Notes: a model not told the origin generated them from the sequence alone. Counted from the stretch's first letter, positions 1-7,337 are shown. The stretch: DNA of 15,079 bases from Verrucomicrobiia bacterium (GCA_013360985.1 JABWAM010000029.1:1-15079), one strand, 5' to 3'. Made by a program: numbers and translations.

Positions 1-1
1 C

Positions 2-1195
2 TGGCCGGCGGCCGGCGCCGCGGGGCCGCAGACTTTCCGCCTGCACGCCTCCGGCGGCGGCGCCACGTGGTCCACCGCACGCACCCTCGAAGTGCTTCCT
101 TCCTCGACTCGCGGCAGCCGCCTCCTCGGCGGCGCCTGGGTCAGCCTCACCTGCTGGAGCGAGGTGGAGGGAACCTACTGGAATGCCTGCCTCCGCACCT
201 TCACTGAAGAGGACTGGCGCGAGTTGGCGCGCGGGATGCATCGCCTGGGGATGAACCTGATCATCCTCCAGCATACCTGGCACCACCGCGCCTGGTACGG
301 CGCGCACTATCACACCATGACGGCGGAGAACTACCGTCAAACCTATGCGGGACAGGCCTTTTATCCCTCGCGCCTGTGGCCCGGGCGCATGGAGATCGCC
401 GCGCGCGACCCGGTGGAAGCCATCCTCGACGAAGCGGACCGCCTCGGCATGCAGGTGATGCTGGGCGTCGGTCTCTACGCGCATTTCGATTACACGGCCG
501 GCTCGCTGGCCTGGCATCAGGACGTCCTCACCGAACTGTGGGAACGATATGGCGGGTATGCCTCGCTCTATGGATGGTACATCTCGGAGGAAATGGGCGG
601 AGGACTCAAGCCGCACGAAACGCGCTACTGGGACCAGACCGAAACCTTCCGCGCCGAAGTCCTGACCTTCTTCCGGGAGTTGCGGGCCCTGTGCGACCGC
701 CTGGCTCCGGAAACGCTGATCATGCTGGCGCCGAGCAGCCACCATCACGATGAAGCATCCGAAACATGGGCGCAGTTGGCGCGATCCTGCGACATCTTTT
801 GCATCCAGGGCTACCAGCGCGCCCCGGTAGACGGCGTACCGGTCGAGGAAAACATCCGCCACATGCAAGCGATCTGCGATGCGGCCGGCAATCACTTATG
901 GATGGACCTGGAGGCCTTCGGCTTCGAACACCCGCAAAAATCCGGCCCCCAACGCGAGGGCTATTTCCGCCCGCTGCCCGACGGCACCCTGGACTGGATC
1001 CAGGTTCCGCTGGTGCCCCAGTCCATGGAGGCGCTTTCCGAGGACCTCGCCCGCTTCACCCAATTCGAATTCATCTGCGCCTACCAATATCCGGGGATCT
1101 TCTGCGCGCCCGACGCGAAGAAGGTTCCCGGCGGCCCGGCGGCGGTGCGACTTTTCGAAGCCTACCGGAAATACCGAACCCTCTCCATAAAATGA
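2..1195 (+). CDS. DUF4434-family TIM-barrel protein, 5' end outside window (partial)
   Basis: The reading frame is open from the first bases of the window. The GTG at 92 is therefore only the first start-like codon inside the window, and the real start lies upstream. The visible part (about 397 codons, stop TGA at 1193) reads like DUF4434 proteins, a TIM-barrel family related to glycoside hydrolases. An opening GAWVSLTCW strand is followed by a segment with LGMNLIILQHTWHH. Then come DPVEAILDEADRLGMQVMLG, a GWYISEEM segment (the acidic pair is a candidate active-site element), CDIFCIQGYQ and HLWMDLEAF. Family members usually sit in polysaccharide-use or secreted-protein contexts; the substrate here is unknown. 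Residues before GTG 92 (rich in A, G, T, S) could be a linker from an N-terminal domain. The gene is not obviously linked to the housekeeping genes downstream, from which a 624-nt gap separates it. Family is fairly sure, function unsure. Confidence 0.75.
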   Translation, partial: WPAAGAAGPQTFRLHASGGGATWSTARTLEVLPSSTRGSRLLGGAWVSLTCWSEVEGTYWNACLRTFTEEDWRELARGMHRLGMNLIILQHTWHHRAWYGAHYHTMTAENYRQTYAGQAFYPSRLWPGRMEIAARDPVEAILDEADRLGMQVMLGVGLYAHFDYTAGSLAWHQDVLTELWERYGGYASLYGWYISEEMGGGLKPHETRYWDQTETFRAEVLTFFRELRALCDRLAPETLIMLAPSSHHHDEASETWAQLARSCDIFCIQGYQRAPVDGVPVEENIRHMQAICDAAGNHLWMDLEAFGFEHPQKSGPQREGYFRPLPDGTLDWIQVPLVPQSMEALSEDLARFTQFEFICAYQYPGIFCAPDAKKVPGGPAAVRLFEAYRKYRTLSIK

Positions 1196-1679
1196 CGCCG
1201 CCCCGTCCCCATGATCCCGCCCAAACCCTTCTTCCGTACGCCATAAATTCCGCCGCGAACTCAACGCGCGCGTCATCCCCTTCCGGCGGAAGCACTGCCT
1301 CGACCGGAGTATGGCGGGTCCGTCAGAAAGAGGGTTTTGAATTCCCCCTTGTTCCCCCGCCGGCAGGACACGCGATCGCTCCCCGCTGAGGCGTCGGCTC
1401 ATCCTCCGCCGGGGCGGCAATCTTTGTCGCAATGCTTCGTGACTTCAGCGCCGGGCAGTTTCCGATCAATGGGGGGAGCGTTGCTTGCCATTGAAAATGC
1501 CTTGCGAGCCGTGTTGGAGAACGCCGGCGCGATCCACGTCTCCAAATCTCCGCGGAAGGCGTGGGAGGAGTCCATCCTCGGTCGAGGAACATGCGACGCC
1601 TTCGCCATCGCTGAAATTTGGAGTTGCGCATGTCGGAAGATCGGCGTAGCCTGGGGTTTCCTGCGCGAGAATCGCAGGG

Positions 1680-1696
1680 AGCGCCCCCGGGGCGCT
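1680..1696. repeat. Perfect GC-rich palindrome in rpsA leader region
   Basis: AGCGCCCC (1680-1687) and GGGGCGCT (1689-1696) are exact reverse complements separated by one base, so a folded RNA would have a stem of about 7 bp. No T-run follows, so it is not a standard intrinsic terminator. It may be a structural element of the leader or the 3' end of the upstream transcript. Confidence 0.45.
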
Positions 1697-1739
1697 GAAC
1701 ATCGGGCGGGAAGCCGCGCCTCGGCCCCCGCTGGAACCC

Positions 1740-1783
1740 GTGAGCCCTTTCGCCGGGCTCACACAACCCCCCGCCGGCGTTTT
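1740..1783 (+). promoter_or_regulatory. Leader hairpin with competing fold before rpsA
   Basis: GTGAGCCC (1740-1747) pairs perfectly with GGGCTCAC (1755-1762) around a 7-nt loop. A second pairing, CGCCGG (1751-1756) with CCGGCG (1774-1779) followed by TTTT (1780-1783), uses part of the same sequence, so the two folds exclude one another. The pair resembles an attenuator, and S1 is known to regulate its own synthesis in enterobacteria. Attenuation here is inference: the second stem is only 6 bp with a long loop. Confidence 0.35.
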
Positions 1784-1806
1784 CCTCCCACGGAAATTGC
1801 GCCCTC

Positions 1807-1815
1807 GGAGAAAGG
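1807..1815 (+). promoter_or_regulatory. Purine-rich ribosome binding site of rpsA
   Basis: GGAGAAAGG lies directly before the ATG at 1820, with GGAG about 9 nt from the start. It decides the start: the next in-frame ATG (1832) has no such sequence at proper spacing. It is the clearest Shine-Dalgarno sequence seen before any gene in the window. Confidence 0.7.
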
Positions 1816-1819
1816 CATT

Positions 1820-3475
1820 ATGCAGTCGGTAATGAAGGAATGGCTCGAGAAACGATCAAAATCGTTTGCCGAGCAGAGTCTCGTCAAAGGAACCATCCTC
1901 GAAGTTCGTCCGAAAGACGTCCTCGTGGACATCGGCTACAAGTCGGAAGGCCTGATCCCCCTCGATGAGTTCCCCGACCCGTCGGTCGCCGCTGTCGGTC
2001 ACGAGATCGAAGTGCTCCTCGAACGCTTCGAGGGTCAGGACGGCATGGTGCAGCTTTCTTTCGCCAAGGCCGAGATCAAGAAGAACTGGGAAAAAATCGT
2101 AACGGCCTGCAACGAGGGAGTCACAATCACCGGCAAGGTCACCAAGAAGGTCAAGGGCGGCCTCATGGTGGACATCGGCGTGGAGGCGTTCCTGCCCGGC
2201 TCGCAAATCGATGTGTCTCCCCCGCGCGATCTCGACGTCTATGTGGGCAATACCTACGAGTTCAAGGTCCTCAAGATCAACCAGGACCGCAAGAACATCG
2301 TCCTCTCTCGCCGCGAGCTGATCGAGCAGGAGCGCGACGCGAAGAAGCAAAAGCTCCTCTCCGAGATCAAGGCCGGCGACATCCGCCCCGGCACGGTCAA
2401 AAACATCACCGATTTCGGGGCGTTCATTGATCTCGACGGCCTCGACGGCCTCCTCCACATCACTGACATGACCTGGGGCCGCCTCGGGCATCCCTCCGAG
2501 ATGCTCAAGGTCGGTCAGGTCCTCGAGGTGCAGGTGCTCGAAATTGACCGCGAGAAGGAGCGCGTCTCGCTCGGCCTCAAGCAGCGCACAAGCAACCCGT
2601 GGGAGAAGATCGAGGAGAAGTTCCCGGTCGGCGCCCGCGTCAAGGGCAAGGTGGTCAACCTCCTGCCCTATGGCGCTTTCGTGGAGCTGGAGCCCGGCAT
2701 TGAAGGGCTCGTCCACGTGAGCGAGCTCTCCTGGACCAAGAAAGTGGCGCGACCGAGCGACATGCTCACCCAGGGGCAGGAGGTCGAGGCGGTGATCCTC
2801 TCCGTGCAAAAGGCCGAGCAAAAAATCTCGCTCGGCATCCGCCAGCTCGAGATGAATCCGTGGGACACGGCGGCCGAGCGGTATCAGACCGGCAACCGCG
2901 TCAAGGGCAAGGTTCGCAATCTCACCACCTACGGCGCCTTCGTCGAGTTGGAGGATGGCATCGACGGCATGATCCACGTCAACGACATGTCCTGGACGCG
3001 CAAGATCAATCACCCGAGCGAGCTTCTCAAGAAGGGCGACGAGGTGGAGTGCATGATCCTCGAGGTGGACGTGGCCCAGCAGCGCATCTCGCTCGGCCTC
3101 AAACAGACCGGCGAAGACCCGTGGACGAAGATCGGCGAGATGTTCAAGATCGGCGACGTCGTCTCCGGCAAGATCACGAAGATCGCTTCCTTCGGCGCCT
3201 TCGTGCAACTCAACAACGATATCGACGGCCTCGTTCACATTTCGCAGATCCAGGAGGGCCACGTGGACAAGGTGAAGGGCGTTCTCAAAGTCGGGCAGGA
3301 CGTCACCGCGCGCGTGATCAAGGTGGATACCGAGAACCGCCGCATCGGCCTCAGCATCAAGGCGGCGAACTACACGATGGAACAGATCGAGCGCGAATCC
3401 GCCGCGATGGACACCCTCAAGCCGGGCGAAGACCTCGGCGCGATGGAGCACGCCTTCGAGCAGGCGCGCAGGTAG
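1820..3475 (+). CDS. rpsA: 30S ribosomal protein S1
   Basis: The product is 551 aa, close to the 557 aa of the E. coli protein. S1 binds mRNA on the small ribosomal subunit and helps unfold and dock messages, particularly those with weak Shine-Dalgarno sequences. Six S1 (OB-fold) repeats are visible, at about residues 20-84, 100-167, 187-255, 272-342, 359-429 and 446-515. Repeats 3-6 show the strong consensus (FGAF or YGAFV, GLVH or GLLHI, ISLGLKQ). Repeats 1 and 2 are divergent, as expected for the ribosome-binding end. The ATG at 1820 is chosen because the S1 homology starts just after it and GGAGAAAGG precedes it; the frame continues upstream to 1337 without recognisable protein. The common upstream partner cmk is absent. 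An intrinsic terminator follows at once, so the gene is probably transcribed alone. Confidence 0.97.
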   Translation: MQSVMKEWLEKRSKSFAEQSLVKGTILEVRPKDVLVDIGYKSEGLIPLDEFPDPSVAAVGHEIEVLLERFEGQDGMVQLSFAKAEIKKNWEKIVTACNEGVTITGKVTKKVKGGLMVDIGVEAFLPGSQIDVSPPRDLDVYVGNTYEFKVLKINQDRKNIVLSRRELIEQERDAKKQKLLSEIKAGDIRPGTVKNITDFGAFIDLDGLDGLLHITDMTWGRLGHPSEMLKVGQVLEVQVLEIDREKERVSLGLKQRTSNPWEKIEEKFPVGARVKGKVVNLLPYGAFVELEPGIEGLVHVSELSWTKKVARPSDMLTQGQEVEAVILSVQKAEQKISLGIRQLEMNPWDTAAERYQTGNRVKGKVRNLTTYGAFVELEDGIDGMIHVNDMSWTRKINHPSELLKKGDEVECMILEVDVAQQRISLGLKQTGEDPWTKIGEMFKIGDVVSGKITKIASFGAFVQLNNDIDGLVHISQIQEGHVDKVKGVLKVGQDVTARVIKVDTENRRIGLSIKAANYTMEQIERESAAMDTLKPGEDLGAMEHAFEQARR

Positions 3476-3485
3476 CCCCGCAGCG

Positions 3486-3514
3486 AACGGCGCGGGTTGA
3501 CTCGGCGCCGTTTT
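3486..3514 (+). terminator. Intrinsic terminator of rpsA
   Basis: AACGGCGC (3486-3493) pairs perfectly with GCGCCGTT (3505-3512) around an 11-nt loop and runs into four T residues (3511-3514). It starts 11 nt after the rpsA stop and separates rpsA from the atp operon. The T-run is short. The loop holds TTGACT, which resembles a -35 box, but no fitting -10 was found. Confidence 0.6.
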
Positions 3515-3595
3515 GCGGCAACTTCCGCTCCGAACCGGACGATCGTTTCCCATGAAATTCCCTCTTCCACAACGCGGCCTCGGCCGCCTCTCGCG

Positions 3596-4408
3596 ATGAC
3601 CGAGGCCGCCCACGGCATCACGCAGCAAGCGCCGGTGCTCCTTCATTGGGGGCCGGTCCCGGTCTCCAACGCGATGGTCGTTTCCTGGATCGTCACGCTG
3701 GCGATCGTGTTCATGGCGCGCGCCGCGGCGGGAAAGGTCGCCCTCGTGCCGAAGGGGATGCAGAACTTTTTCGAGTTCACGATCGAAACGCTCTACGAGA
3801 CGATCGAGGGGATCATGGGGGCGCACCTGACCCGCCGCACGTTTTGGTTCTTCGCGAGCGTCTTTCTCTTCATCCTCTTCTCGAACTGGGCGGGCCTGAT
3901 CCCGCTCGTCGGCAATCTCACCGTCGAAGGCGCCGACGGCCATCGCGTCGGGCTGCTGCGCGCGGTGAACTCCGACCTGAACATGCCGCTGGCGATGGCC
4001 ACGCTCTACGGCATCCTCTGGTTTTATTGGTCTCTTCGAGAGATCGGCCCCATCGGCATGCTGAAGCATATCTTCGGAGTCAAGGGGGGCCTCGCCGGCG
4101 CGCTCAAGTGGTGCCTCATGCCCATCTTCTTCGCCGTCGGCCTCATCGAAGTCATCTCCATCCTCTTCCGCCAGGTCTCGCTGCCGCTTCGGCTCTACGG
4201 CAACATCTTCGCGGGAGAAAACCTCCTCGAAGTGATGACCCATCTCGGCACCGGTGCCCACGGCGCCCTGGTCCTCCTCGGCGGACTGCTTCCGCTGCCC
4301 TTCTACTTTCTCGAGGTCTTGGTCGGCTTCGTTCAAGCCCTCGTCTTCATGCTTCTGACCTCCGTCTTCACCGGCATGATGTGCCAGCATGAGGAGGAGG
4401 CCCACTAG
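3596..4408 (+). CDS. atpB: F1Fo ATP synthase subunit a
   Basis: The product is 270 aa (E. coli protein 271). Subunit a forms the two proton half-channels next to the c-ring in the inner membrane. The essential arginine is R199 in the SLPLRLYGN motif, matching E. coli R210. E208 (AGENLL) and Q247 (GFVQALVFMLL) fill the positions of other conserved channel residues. Several hydrophobic segments are visible, around residues 28-40, 84-105, 132-146, 172-192, 222-240 and 242-262. ATG 3596 is chosen because the protein from there has family length; the frame extends upstream to a TTG at 3497 that overlaps the rpsA terminator loop. No Shine-Dalgarno sequence precedes it. It is the first gene of the operon; atpI, often found before it, is missing. 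Confidence 0.95.
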   Translation: MTEAAHGITQQAPVLLHWGPVPVSNAMVVSWIVTLAIVFMARAAAGKVALVPKGMQNFFEFTIETLYETIEGIMGAHLTRRTFWFFASVFLFILFSNWAGLIPLVGNLTVEGADGHRVGLLRAVNSDLNMPLAMATLYGILWFYWSLREIGPIGMLKHIFGVKGGLAGALKWCLMPIFFAVGLIEVISILFRQVSLPLRLYGNIFAGENLLEVMTHLGTGAHGALVLLGGLLPLPFYFLEVLVGFVQALVFMLLTSVFTGMMCQHEEEAH

Positions 4409-4421
4409 ACCCTTTTCGTGG

Positions 4422-4436
4422 CCGCGCCTCGCGCGG
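4422..4436 (+). promoter_or_regulatory. Hairpin between atpB and atpE
   Basis: CCGCGC (4422-4427) and GCGCGG (4431-4436) form a 6-bp all-GC stem with a 3-nt loop, 13 nt after the atpB stop. A 33-nt stretch with no G at all (4445-4477) follows and leads straight to the atpE start. The arrangement looks like an RNA stability or processing element followed by an unstructured translation-initiation region. No T-run is present, so termination is unlikely. Confidence 0.45.
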
Positions 4437-4477
4437 TCCGCAAGCACCCAACCCCAAACCCCTACCCAAACATCCCT

Positions 4478-4690
4478 ATGGCACTCCCCATCGCAGAGAT
4501 CGTCTACAACGCGAAATTCGCCGTCGCGATCGCCGGCGCCGGCGCGGCAATTGGCATCGGCCTCATCGGCTATGCCGCCGCCAGCGCGGTCGGCCGCAAC
4601 CCCGGCGCCTTCGGTAAAGTCCTTACGATCTCCATCATCGGCATGGCGCTCGCCGAAGCGATCGCCTTCTACGCCCTCTTCCTCGGTTAA
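4478..4690 (+). CDS. atpE: F1Fo ATP synthase subunit c (proteolipid)
   Basis: The product is 70 aa. It forms the rotating ring in the membrane, present in many copies per enzyme. Helix 1 (about residues 11-36) has the glycine-rich packing pattern (G20, G22, G26, G28, G31). The polar loop reads GRNPG at 39-43. Helix 2 (about 46-68) carries the ion-carrying E60 in LAEAIAFY. Ala, not Ser or Thr, follows the glutamate, and the helix-1 Gln of sodium rings is absent, so proton coupling is likely. Only ten residues follow E60, compared with 18 in E. coli. ATG 4478 is chosen over an upstream in-frame ATG at 4418, because the extension would be an unlikely proline-rich sequence. No Shine-Dalgarno sequence is present; a G-free leader precedes the gene, and hairpins lie on both sides. 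Confidence 0.93.
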   Translation: MALPIAEIVYNAKFAVAIAGAGAAIGIGLIGYAAASAVGRNPGAFGKVLTISIIGMALAEAIAFYALFLG

Positions 4691-4707
4691 GGAATCGGGA
4701 ATCTCCC

Positions 4708-4734
4708 GGCGCGGCGGTCTTCCGCCGCCGCGCC
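4708..4734 (+). promoter_or_regulatory. Strong GC hairpin between atpE and atpF
   Basis: GGCGCGGCGG (4708-4717) pairs perfectly with CCGCCGCGCC (4725-4734) around a 7-nt loop: a 10-bp stem of G-C pairs only. It starts 18 nt after the atpE stop and ends 9 nt before the atpF ATG. There is no T-run, so it is better read as a 3' stabiliser of the atpE message, a processing site, or a brake on translation of atpF than as a full terminator. Confidence 0.6.
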
Positions 4735-4743
4735 CCCGCTCTC

Positions 4744-5253
4744 ATGGACCAGATCAAACAGGTGCTGGACTCGTTCGGCGTCAACTGGCCGGCCTTCCTC
4801 GCGTCGCTCGCGAACTTCATCATCCTGCTCATCATCCTCCAGCGTTTCGCCTATCGCCCGCTGCTCCAGGTGCTCGACGAACGGAGGCGGCGCGTGGCCG
4901 AATCGCTCCAACAAGCCGAGCAGATCAAAGCAGAACTGGCGAAGACCCAAGCCGCGCGCGACGCGGTCCTCGCCGAGGGACGTCAGGCCGCCCAGCGCAT
5001 GATTGACGAGGCTCGCCAGGCCGCCGAACGCCTCCGCGACGCGAAACTCGCCGAGGCGACTGCCGCCGCGCAAGACCTCCTCCGCAAGGCCGAACAGGCC
5101 GGACGTCAGGAGCACGACCGCCTCATGGCCGAGCTCCGCCGCGAGATGGTCGGCCTGGTCGTCGCCACCACCACGCGCGTCACAGGCAAGATCCTCACCG
5201 CTGACGATCAGCGCCGCCTCGAATCCGAAACGCTCAAGGAACTCGCCGCATGA
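4744..5253 (+). CDS. atpF: F1Fo ATP synthase subunit b
   Basis: The product is 169 aa, the usual length for this peripheral-stalk subunit (E. coli 156). A single N-terminal membrane helix spans about residues 16-35 (FLASLANFIILLIILQRFAY). A short RPL hinge and a long, charged, heptad-like coiled coil rich in A, E, R and Q follow to the end. The C-terminal part (VGLVVATTTRVTGKIL) matches the conserved end that contacts the delta subunit. Only one b-type gene is present, so the stalk is probably a b homodimer. No Shine-Dalgarno sequence precedes the ATG. The stop overlaps the atpH start in an ATGA arrangement, which suggests translational coupling. Confidence 0.95.
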   Translation: MDQIKQVLDSFGVNWPAFLASLANFIILLIILQRFAYRPLLQVLDERRRRVAESLQQAEQIKAELAKTQAARDAVLAEGRQAAQRMIDEARQAAERLRDAKLAEATAAAQDLLRKAEQAGRQEHDRLMAELRREMVGLVVATTTRVTGKILTADDQRRLESETLKELAA

Positions 5254-5669
5254 AATCCCGCCGCGACAGCCGTCGCACGGCGCGTCGGCTCCTGCGCGCC
5301 TGTATGGCGCACGGCCAGCTCGATGGGGAACGCGTCCGCCGCACGACACAACTCCTCGGCGCGCGAAAGCCGCGCCAGGGCCTCGCCGTGCTCGAGGAGT
5401 TCGCCCGCCTCGTACGCGCCGAGACCGCGCGCTGGAAGCTCCACGTCGAATCCGCCGCGCCACTGTCCGCCGAACGCCTCGCCGAAATTACGACGCTCCT
5501 CGCGGCGCGCGCCCGCGGCGCCGTGGAAACCACCGCCTCCGTCAACCCCGCGCTGCTCGGCGGTCTCCGCCTCCGTTTGGGGAGCGACGTCTGGGACGGC
5601 TCCGTGGCGCAGCGGCTGCGCCGGCTCGGGAGTATCTCCAAGAACGTCGCGCCGATCAGCGCGAGGTAG
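5250..5669 (+). CDS. atpH: F1Fo ATP synthase subunit delta (short form)
   Basis: The product is 139 aa; classical delta proteins have about 175-185. Delta caps the F1 head and joins it to the b stalk. The C-terminal half is standard: VESAAPLS (67-73), then NPALLGGLRLRLGSD with WDGSVAQRL (99-123), matching the usual IGG, vriGd, DgSv and rL pattern. The N-terminal part is reduced to about 65 basic residues, leaving room for only part of the usual six-helix bundle that holds the alpha N-termini. ATG 5250 is the first start in this frame, so no longer version can be made from this locus. It overlaps the atpF stop by 4 nt. Identity rests on the C-terminal motif and operon position. Confidence 0.9.
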   Translation: MKSRRDSRRTARRLLRACMAHGQLDGERVRRTTQLLGARKPRQGLAVLEEFARLVRAETARWKLHVESAAPLSAERLAEITTLLAARARGAVETTASVNPALLGGLRLRLGSDVWDGSVAQRLRRLGSISKNVAPISAR

Positions 5670-5721
5670 CTCTCTTTTCCCATTTCCCCTTCCCATTCCT
5701 CATCTCTCATTTCTTCTCGCC
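5670..5721 (+). promoter_or_regulatory. Pyrimidine-rich SD-less leader of atpA
   Basis: The 52-nt gap between atpH and atpA has a single G and four or five A; everything else is C or T, with many TCTC and TTCCC runs. No Shine-Dalgarno sequence is present. It should be nearly unstructured as RNA, and such tracts are the kind of sequence ribosomal protein S1 prefers. The role is inferred. Confidence 0.5.
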
Positions 5722-7257
5722 ATGTCCACACTCCTCCAAGAAATCGAATCACAGATCGCGAACCTCAAAACTTCCGTCGCTAAACAAAACGTCGGCGTCG
5801 TCCGCGAAATCGGCGACGGCGTCGCCCGCATCGAGGGCCTCAGCGACGTGATGCTCAACGAGATGATCGAGTTCCCCGGCGGACTCTATGGCCTCGCCCT
5901 CAACCTCGAAGAAACCGAGGTCGGCGCGATCATCCTCGGCGACTACGCCCACGTGAAGGAGGGCGACGAAGTCAAGACCACCGGCCGACTCCTCCAGGTC
6001 CCCGTCGGCCGACCGCTCCTCGGACGCGTCGTCAACGCGCTCGGTCAACCCCTCGACGGGAAAGGCCCCGTGTCGTCCAAGGACTTTTATCCCGTTGAAA
6101 AGATTGCCCCCGGCATCATCAAGCGCCGCGGCGTTTCCCAGCCCGTTCAGACCGGCATCATGGCGATTGACGCGATGATCCCCATCGGACGCGGCCAGCG
6201 CGAGCTCATCATCGGCGACCGCGCCACCGGAAAGACCACCATCGCGGTGGATACGATCATCAATCAGGCGCGCCTCAACCGCGCCGCCGAGACTGCGGGG
6301 GATCGCGACGCCCGCCCCCTCTACTGCATCTACGTGGCCGTCGGACAGAAAAACTCGAGCATCGCCCGCACGATCGGCGTGCTGGAGGCCGAGGGCGCGA
6401 TGCCCTGGACGATCATCATCGCCGCGTCCGCCTCGGACACCGCGACGAATCAGTACCTCGCCCCCTTCGCGGGCGCCGCGATGGGCGAATGGTTCATGGA
6501 CCACGGCATGGATGCGCTCATCGTCTACGACGATCTTTCGAAGCACGCCGTCGCCTACCGCCAGGTCTCGCTCCTGCTCAAGCGTCCTTCGGGGCGCGAG
6601 GCGTACCCTGGCGACGTCTTTTACCTCCACTCGCGCCTCCTGGAGCGCGCCGCGCGTCTCAGCGAAAAGGCGGGGAACGGTTCGCTCACCGCCCTTCCCA
6701 TCATCGAAACGCAGGCGGGCGACCTCTCCGCCTACATCCCCACGAACGTCATCTCGATCACCGACGGACAGATCTTCCTCGAAACCGACCTCTTCTATCA
6801 GGGCGTGCGCCCCGCGATCTCCGTCGGCACCTCGGTCTCGCGCGTCGGTTCCGCCGCGCAGATCAAGGCGATGAAACAGGTCGCCGGCAAGGTTAAGCTC
6901 GAGCTCGCCCAATACCGCGAGATGGCCGCTTTCGCCCAGTTCGGCTCCGATCTCGACGCGAAGACGCGCGCCCTCCTCGACCGCGGACAACGCACCGTCG
7001 AGGTCTTCAAACAGGTCCAGTATCAACCTCAACCGGTCGAGGTCCAGGTCCTGGTCCTCTGGGCCACCACGAACGGGTCCCTCGACGATCTTCCCGTGGA
7101 GAAGGTGAAGGCCTTCCAAAACGGCCTCGTCGAGTTCGCGGCGACGCGCAAGGCCGCGCTCCTCGAACAGATCCGCCGCGAGCGCGTGCTCACCGACGCC
7201 CTCGCCGCCGACCTCAAGGCGTGCGTCGAAGAGTTCAAAGCGGGGTTCAAGGCGTAA
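5722..7257 (+). CDS. atpA: F1Fo ATP synthase subunit alpha
   Basis: The product is 511 aa (E. coli 513). Alpha forms the non-catalytic nucleotide sites of the F1 hexamer and supplies an arginine to each catalytic site on beta. Seen in order: an N-terminal beta-barrel (about 25-95), a P-loop reading GDRATGKT (165-172), a Walker B strand LIVYDD (266-271), and the arginine finger R374 in SVSRVGSAAQ. The family P-loop is normally GDRQTGKT; here Gln is replaced by Ala168 (codon GCC). ATG 5722 is chosen because the alpha homology starts there; the frame runs further upstream through atpH in another reading. A pyrimidine-rich leader without Shine-Dalgarno sequence precedes it. Confidence 0.98.
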   Translation: MSTLLQEIESQIANLKTSVAKQNVGVVREIGDGVARIEGLSDVMLNEMIEFPGGLYGLALNLEETEVGAIILGDYAHVKEGDEVKTTGRLLQVPVGRPLLGRVVNALGQPLDGKGPVSSKDFYPVEKIAPGIIKRRGVSQPVQTGIMAIDAMIPIGRGQRELIIGDRATGKTTIAVDTIINQARLNRAAETAGDRDARPLYCIYVAVGQKNSSIARTIGVLEAEGAMPWTIIIAASASDTATNQYLAPFAGAAMGEWFMDHGMDALIVYDDLSKHAVAYRQVSLLLKRPSGREAYPGDVFYLHSRLLERAARLSEKAGNGSLTALPIIETQAGDLSAYIPTNVISITDGQIFLETDLFYQGVRPAISVGTSVSRVGSAAQIKAMKQVAGKVKLELAQYREMAAFAQFGSDLDAKTRALLDRGQRTVEVFKQVQYQPQPVEVQVLVLWATTNGSLDDLPVEKVKAFQNGLVEFAATRKAALLEQIRRERVLTDALAADLKACVEEFKAGFKA

Positions 7258-7337
7258 GACGCGCGTCCTGAATCCCTTCCCGCGGACCCTTCCCATCGAC
7301 CACCCGCTTCCCCTCCCGCCTCCCGCCTCCTCCTCCC
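7258..7337 (+). promoter_or_regulatory. Pyrimidine-rich SD-less leader of atpG
   Basis: In this 80-nt gap the last 35 nt before the atpG ATG (7303-7337) contain no A and only three G; the rest is CCT/CTC-type repeats. A short palindrome GACGCGCGTC (7258-7267) lies at its start. No purine-rich ribosome binding site is present. Confidence 0.45.

Larger units (their letters stand above)
1196..1819. other. 624-nt non-coding region upstream of rpsA
   Basis: No convincing gene is seen. The forward frame that runs into rpsA is open from about 1337, but its product resembles no family I know. Base composition around 1400-1660 is less GC-rich than in the neighbouring genes. The region most likely holds the 3' end of the DUF4434 transcript and the promoter and 5' leader of rpsA. 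Two GC-rich inverted repeats lie in its last 140 nt and are listed separately. I found no -35/-10 pair good enough to call. Confidence 0.6.

Noticed and set aside
1337..1819. N-terminal extension of S1 in the same frame
   Set aside because: The translation is R/P/A-rich without similarity to S1, the composition is non-coding, and a ribosome binding site precedes ATG 1820.
3497..3525. TTGACT as -35 box of an atp operon promoter
   Set aside because: It lies in the loop of the rpsA terminator, and no -10-like hexamer occurs 16-18 nt downstream.
1856..4447. 863-codon minus-strand open frame opposite rpsA and atpB
   Set aside because: It mirrors the codons of two well-identified genes (D/E/H/L-rich translation) and shows no domain of its own.
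4478..4690. Sodium-coupled c-ring
   Set aside because: The residue after E60 is Ala, and no Gln is found at the helix-1 ligand position, so proton coupling fits better.
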